Positions 61,901-64,000 of a DNA stretch of 64,000 nucleotides are shown here, one piece after another; within the stretch, counting starts at the first letter, position 1, and every line of letters starts with the position of its first letter. The notes beneath the pieces are model-generated. The model was not told the origin of the DNA. It searched no databases and was given only the letters and a program-made list of their open reading frames with translations. The DNA is from Streptomyces globisporus (GTDB taxonomy: Bacteria > Actinomycetota > Actinomycetes > Streptomycetales > Streptomycetaceae). Both the position numbers and the translations under genes were made by a program. The stretch spans positions 1 through 64,000 of the forward strand of contig NZ_QWFA01000007.1 in the NCBI RefSeq assembly GCF_003501885.1, read 5' to 3'.

Positions 61901-63928
61901 GCTCTCGGCCTTCAGTGCCTCGGCGAGCTTCGCCTCCGCGGTCTCCTTGTCCTTCTTGGCGTTGTCGCGGTGGATCTTCGCACCGTCGGCGGCCGCCTTC
62001 GCCTGCACTTCGGCGGCGTAGGCCGCCTGCCGGCGGAACTCGGCCTTCGACTGTGCGGCCTGGGCCAGCGCCCGCTGCGCGATCGTGTCACTGTCCGCGG
62101 CGGAGGCGCGGGTGGCCGCCTCGGCGGTCTCACCGGCCTTCACCATGGCGTCCAGCGCGGCGACGGCGCCCTTGGTGACCTGAGCCTTCTGCTGGGCGGC
62201 CAGCAGACCGCGGCCCCGGGGCGAGCCCTGGGCGTCCGCGATCGCGTAGGCGGCCTTCTCGGCGGTGTCACTGGTGGTGGCGGCCTTCTTCGCCGCTGCC
62301 GCCTGTGCCTTGAGTGCGTCCAGTTGCCTCTTCGCCGCGGCGCGGGCGTCCGTGATGCCCTTCGCGGCCTTGTCGAACTGGGCCTTCGGCGGGACGGAGC
62401 CGTTGTTGCCGGACACCTTGACCGTGAACTGCTGCGGTCCCGTGGGGCCGCAGGTCGCCTGCACGGCGTTGACGCTGTTGTCGAACTTGGGCAGGTTCAC
62501 GCACTTGCCCGTGCCGACGTTCTTCAGGATCGTCTTGGCCCGGACGTTGTAGTCCCAGGTCTGCGCCGGGGAGCTGTTGCAGGTCCAGATCTGGATCTTC
62601 GCGCCGTCGGCGGTGCTGGTGTTCGAGACGTCCAGACACTTCTGGGAACCGACGTTCCGCAGGTGCAGACCCTTGTCGTCGCCCTCGACGACCCACTGTT
62701 GGGCGGCGCCGTGGTTGCAGGTGTACACCTGGACGGGGGTGCCGTTGGCGGTCTTGCCGCCCTCGACGTCGAGGCACTTGCCGGTGGAGGCGCTCACCTG
62801 GAGGGTGGTCGGCTTGGTGCCGATCCAGCCGACTCCGCCCGCGGACCAGTAGTCCTGGAACTGGGTCAGGTGATCGGCCACCCAGGAGTGGCCGATCAGG
62901 TCGCCGAGGAACTTCGACCCGGTGGCCAGGGCCTTGGTGGCGTCCTTGTTGGCGGTCAGCAGCTGGTTGCGCTGGGTCGCCTGCGAGGAGATCTCCTTCT
63001 GCCACTCCGTGGCGGCAGTGTCGGAGATCGGGTCCAGGACGTCGTTCGGGTCGATCGGGTCCCGCCACGCGCAGGCGGCGAAGCGGGTCTTGAGGTCCTC
63101 GACCGCGATCCGGTGCTCCGGCGAACCGGGCTGGGGAGCGGTACGCGGGAAGCCGCCGGACGCCAGGAAGATCCGGGCGTTGTCGGCGCCCGTGGGCTCC
63201 AGCGACCAGTCCGTCAGGTGCTCGTACGCGCCGTGCTCGGCGAGGGCACGGTTCCAGTCGGGCGAGCTCGGGTCCGGGTCGGTGCCGTAGAGCGGGGCCC
63301 CGAGGTCCTTGACCGCCTTGACGGTCGCCGCGTCGGCGGGCGGGGTCGGGTCCTCGTAGAAGTCGCGCTCGTCCTTCCAGAACCGGTCGGAGGTCCATTG
63401 GGTCAGACCGGTCTGCTCGTAGAAGTCCTGGCCCTCGCGGGTACCGGGAGGCCACGCGAATGCGGTGACGGTGAAGCCGGCCGGGTTGGTCAGCCCCTGG
63501 AGAGGCTTCTGCCACCCGTCGCGCAGGGCGTGCAGCGCGTCGAGCTCCTTCAGCGCCGCGTCCCGGTCGCTCTGGTAGGCCGTGGCGAGCGGGGTGTCCT
63601 CCCAGTGCTGCCGGTCGGCGAGTTCGCGGAGCTTCTCCGGCGTCTGGTCGAGTCCGCTCTGCGCGGTGGCGGCCATGGACGGTCCGCCGAGCCGCAGCAC
63701 GCCGTCCATCAGGCACTGGTCCTGGCGGAGCAGTTCGGCGGGGGTCTCCTCGTTCCAGTCGCTGCCGGCGCCTGCTGGGGCTGCACGGTCGGCCCGGTCC
63801 GGCGCGGCGGCCCCGGGCTGTGCGCCCAGACCGCCGAGGACGGCGAGCGCCGCCACAGAGGTGACGACAGGGGTGAGGATCGGTGATCGGCGTGGTCCGG
63901 GTCTGAACAACCCTGGTTTGAGGCGCAA
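58979..63928 (-). CDS. Secreted polymorphic toxin: ricin lectin, coiled coil, Hint, RNase A-like C-terminus
   Basis: This 1649-residue protein starts at TTG 63928 behind AAGGAT (spacing ~9-10 nt, so moderate). Order: signal peptide with RR (1-~40); a conserved N-terminal domain (~50-365, QDQCLMDGVLRLGGP); a ricin B lectin trefoil (~370-508, GKCLDVEGGKTANGTPVQVY and QxW-type repeats); an alanine-rich coiled coil (~515-1150); a linking region (~1155-1340); a Hint/intein-like domain (1348-1497) starting Cys1348 (CRVNSFPAETRVL), with TAGH (His1421) and ending VHNC (Asn1496|Cys1497); and a toxin (1498-1649) with AHTIRDHV (His1510, His1515) and the closing VYTSYPKGP, resembling the CdiA-CT RNase A (RNAse_A_bac) domain. 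It would be released by Hint cleavage and degrade RNA in rival cells. The export route across the target envelope is unknown. Confidence 0.85.
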   Translation of the reverse strand: MRLKPGLFRPGPRRSPILTPVVTSVAALAVLGGLGAQPGAAAPDRADRAAPAGAGSDWNEETPAELLRQDQCLMDGVLRLGGPSMAATAQSGLDQTPEKLRELADRQHWEDTPLATAYQSDRDAALKELDALHALRDGWQKPLQGLTNPAGFTVTAFAWPPGTREGQDFYEQTGLTQWTSDRFWKDERDFYEDPTPPADAATVKAVKDLGAPLYGTDPDPSSPDWNRALAEHGAYEHLTDWSLEPTGADNARIFLASGGFPRTAPQPGSPEHRIAVEDLKTRFAACAWRDPIDPNDVLDPISDTAATEWQKEISSQATQRNQLLTANKDATKALATGSKFLGDLIGHSWVADHLTQFQDYWSAGGVGWIGTKPTTLQVSASTGKCLDVEGGKTANGTPVQVYTCNHGAAQQWVVEGDDKGLHLRNVGSQKCLDVSNTSTADGAKIQIWTCNSSPAQTWDYNVRAKTILKNVGTGKCVNLPKFDNSVNAVQATCGPTGPQQFTVKVSGNNGSVPPKAQFDKAAKGITDARAAAKRQLDALKAQAAAAKKAATTSDTAEKAAYAIADAQGSPRGRGLLAAQQKAQVTKGAVAALDAMVKAGETAEAATRASAADSDTIAQRALAQAAQSKAEFRRQAAYAAEVQAKAAADGAKIHRDNAKKDKETAEAKLAEALKAESDAKAAAATAHAKRLAAEAEEATAKKEKETAAAKQAEAAQHRRTAEAEAGTAKDAKEKAEAAEGTAVQKQKAAETARDKAKDLRDDAWDAEQKADAARAKADAKEAFAQAHESDANAQESRAAANAAAGHADDAEAAAGRARTAANAATQAAADADAAATRAEAAAKRARAHSDAAQAAKLKSEAAVRTATSAAADAIKASDHAAAEAKTAVELADEAERQAKTAKTHADEAHKEAGKALVASARAAGFAHVTAQAAVDAGNAAEQVAKPANDAIQLGSPYVTTDSAASLVVLAGQSSKSIAEQQKSVADAHAKNAQEEAAAAKAIAAAAQGDAKAAYQHAANAAGHAATARTYAKEALGYAADAATAASKASQSLARTIEYDRKAGEDAAAADKAAGRAEGYATDARSSADAAALDAQAARDAAAAAEQAAKDARAAATRADTAATLAEEAAKDAQKYAESAQEAAESAERKEANQQVSSGAGTGIGGTWYVVDESTVEVTDAKQLNDCVIDIGFEGCTVTFTVTFSATVDFFLCTDPDVPASATGCPQADTVLVRSEPFTGLKKDVTNYFSKLDLIQQTVVYRILKAVLIQDFVDCWHGSVSGCAWAASNFVPGKAFAKIAEAINALDAALKTGIGIADAYKALKILDVDPATLAKISQQVNIVEDALTSCRVNSFPAETRVLMADGTRRPIDSVRQGDLVLATDAETGVHAIQPVTDTYRHDANRLVDVSFADGYRLTSTAGHRVFVAERGWTVVADLRVGDRLRGPDGTARAVRALNDRSDLAPRTVYDITVDGTHTFYVGAEGAPGAPARDVLVHNCVQLTLHEGDRGAHTIRDHVNTTPQRAKDKARDELARNPNHPGVTGVWTNLDTAQEAVNDAMLKWLTGMSPSQNAANQKRLQKWMQETRKDSESPTDLLSFDVTLNNPASLGTVYHHTGDSWAAKNIVSITLKRSAHKPGYMVYTSYPKGPRP
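60490..62390 (-). repeat. Alanine-rich coiled-coil repeat region of the toxin
   Basis: This stretch encodes about 630 residues dominated by Ala, Lys, Glu, Asp and Gln with short-period repeats such as AKAAADGAKIH, AKDAKEKAEAAEG and AATAAS. It predicts a long coiled coil with few interruptions. At the DNA level it is a near-regular alternation of GCG, GCC and Lys/Glu/Asp codons, which can mislead gene finders. It lies between the lectin and the region before Hint. Confidence 0.75.
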
Positions 63929-64000
63929 GGGAGTAATCCTTCTTCGCGAGCGAGGACAGGCGGGGGTGCCGGTGCGGCGGGTGGAGGTTCGGGGGGTCAG
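63929..64000. other. Upstream edge of the toxin gene
   Basis: The last 72 bp hold the weak ribosome site of the toxin gene and no other recognisable element. Any promoter or partner gene further upstream lies outside the window. Confidence 0.6.

Noticed and set aside
61205-63886. 893-codon open frame opposite the toxin
   Set aside because: It consists of Gly/Leu/Val/Arg-rich low-complexity text caused by the alanine-rich coding strand; no family match is visible.

Overview
The window is a stretch of a Streptomyces (or very close actinomycete) chromosome. The signs are very high G+C with strong third-position G/C bias, GTG and TTG starts, Tat-type signal peptides, a chitinase promoter with paired DasR-like operators, a cobalamin-dependent methylmalonyl-CoA mutase operon, and several families that are almost confined to Streptomyces. 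I see no tRNA, rRNA, insertion sequence, prophage or CRISPR array. Most genes are single or in two- to three-gene units, and the order looks like ordinary chromosome with some accessory cargo.

Layout. 1-4.8 kb: two divergent secreted polysaccharide-acting genes (a discoidin/beta-helix protein cut by the window edge, and a GH16 glucanase with two discoidin domains) sharing the same operator, then a DUF3048 lipoprotein. 5-11.4 kb: two small hypotheticals, a GH18 chitinase behind paired DasR-like sites, phosphoglucomutase, a DUF6357-like protein, and a deletion scar holding two gene remnants. 11.4-16.6 kb: mutA-mutB-meaB. 16.8-24.5 kb: small conserved proteins (SHOCT protein, tyrosine phosphatase, membrane proteins, DUF1992, GNAT, two VOC proteins, a CDF metal exporter). 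24.6-28.3 kb: a three-gene molybdenum aldehyde/xanthine oxidoreductase of PaoABC type. 28.5-37.8 kb: an RsbW-like ATPase, succinate-semialdehyde-type dehydrogenase, phosphoketolase, a 2-hydroxyacid dehydrogenase, a baeRF3-type protein, DUF1269, a lipoprotein and a glutaminase-STAS fusion. 37.8-44.3 kb: secreted endonuclease I, GH25 lysozyme, an RlmG-like methyltransferase, a FadE26-like acyl-CoA dehydrogenase behind a KstR-type box, a propeller protein and an XRE-flavin protein. 44.3-50.7 kb: Acg-like nitroreductase, a TPR Ser/Thr kinase, a phytoene-dehydrogenase-like oxidoreductase, and an SGNH esterase with a coupled leader peptide. 50.8-58.1 kb: a Tat-exported serine hydrolase, a nitronate monooxygenase/acyl-CoA synthetase pair, and an 804-residue acylase resembling AHL/lipopeptide acylases.

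58.3-64 kb: a 1649-residue exported polymorphic toxin with a ricin-type lectin, a ~630-residue alanine-rich coiled coil, a self-cleaving Hint domain and a C-terminal domain resembling the CdiA-CT RNase A toxins. It is followed after 1 nt by a 218-residue gene of unknown family that I infer to be its immunity protein. This is the strongest candidate for an undescribed system here.

Themes: extracellular polymer degradation under carbohydrate repressors; propionate and aldehyde metabolism (mutAB/meaB, Mo-enzyme, ALDH, phosphoketolase); possible sterol-type acyl-CoA catabolism (KstR box, FadE26-like, FadD-like); and inter-bacterial interaction (acylase, toxin, lysozyme, nuclease).
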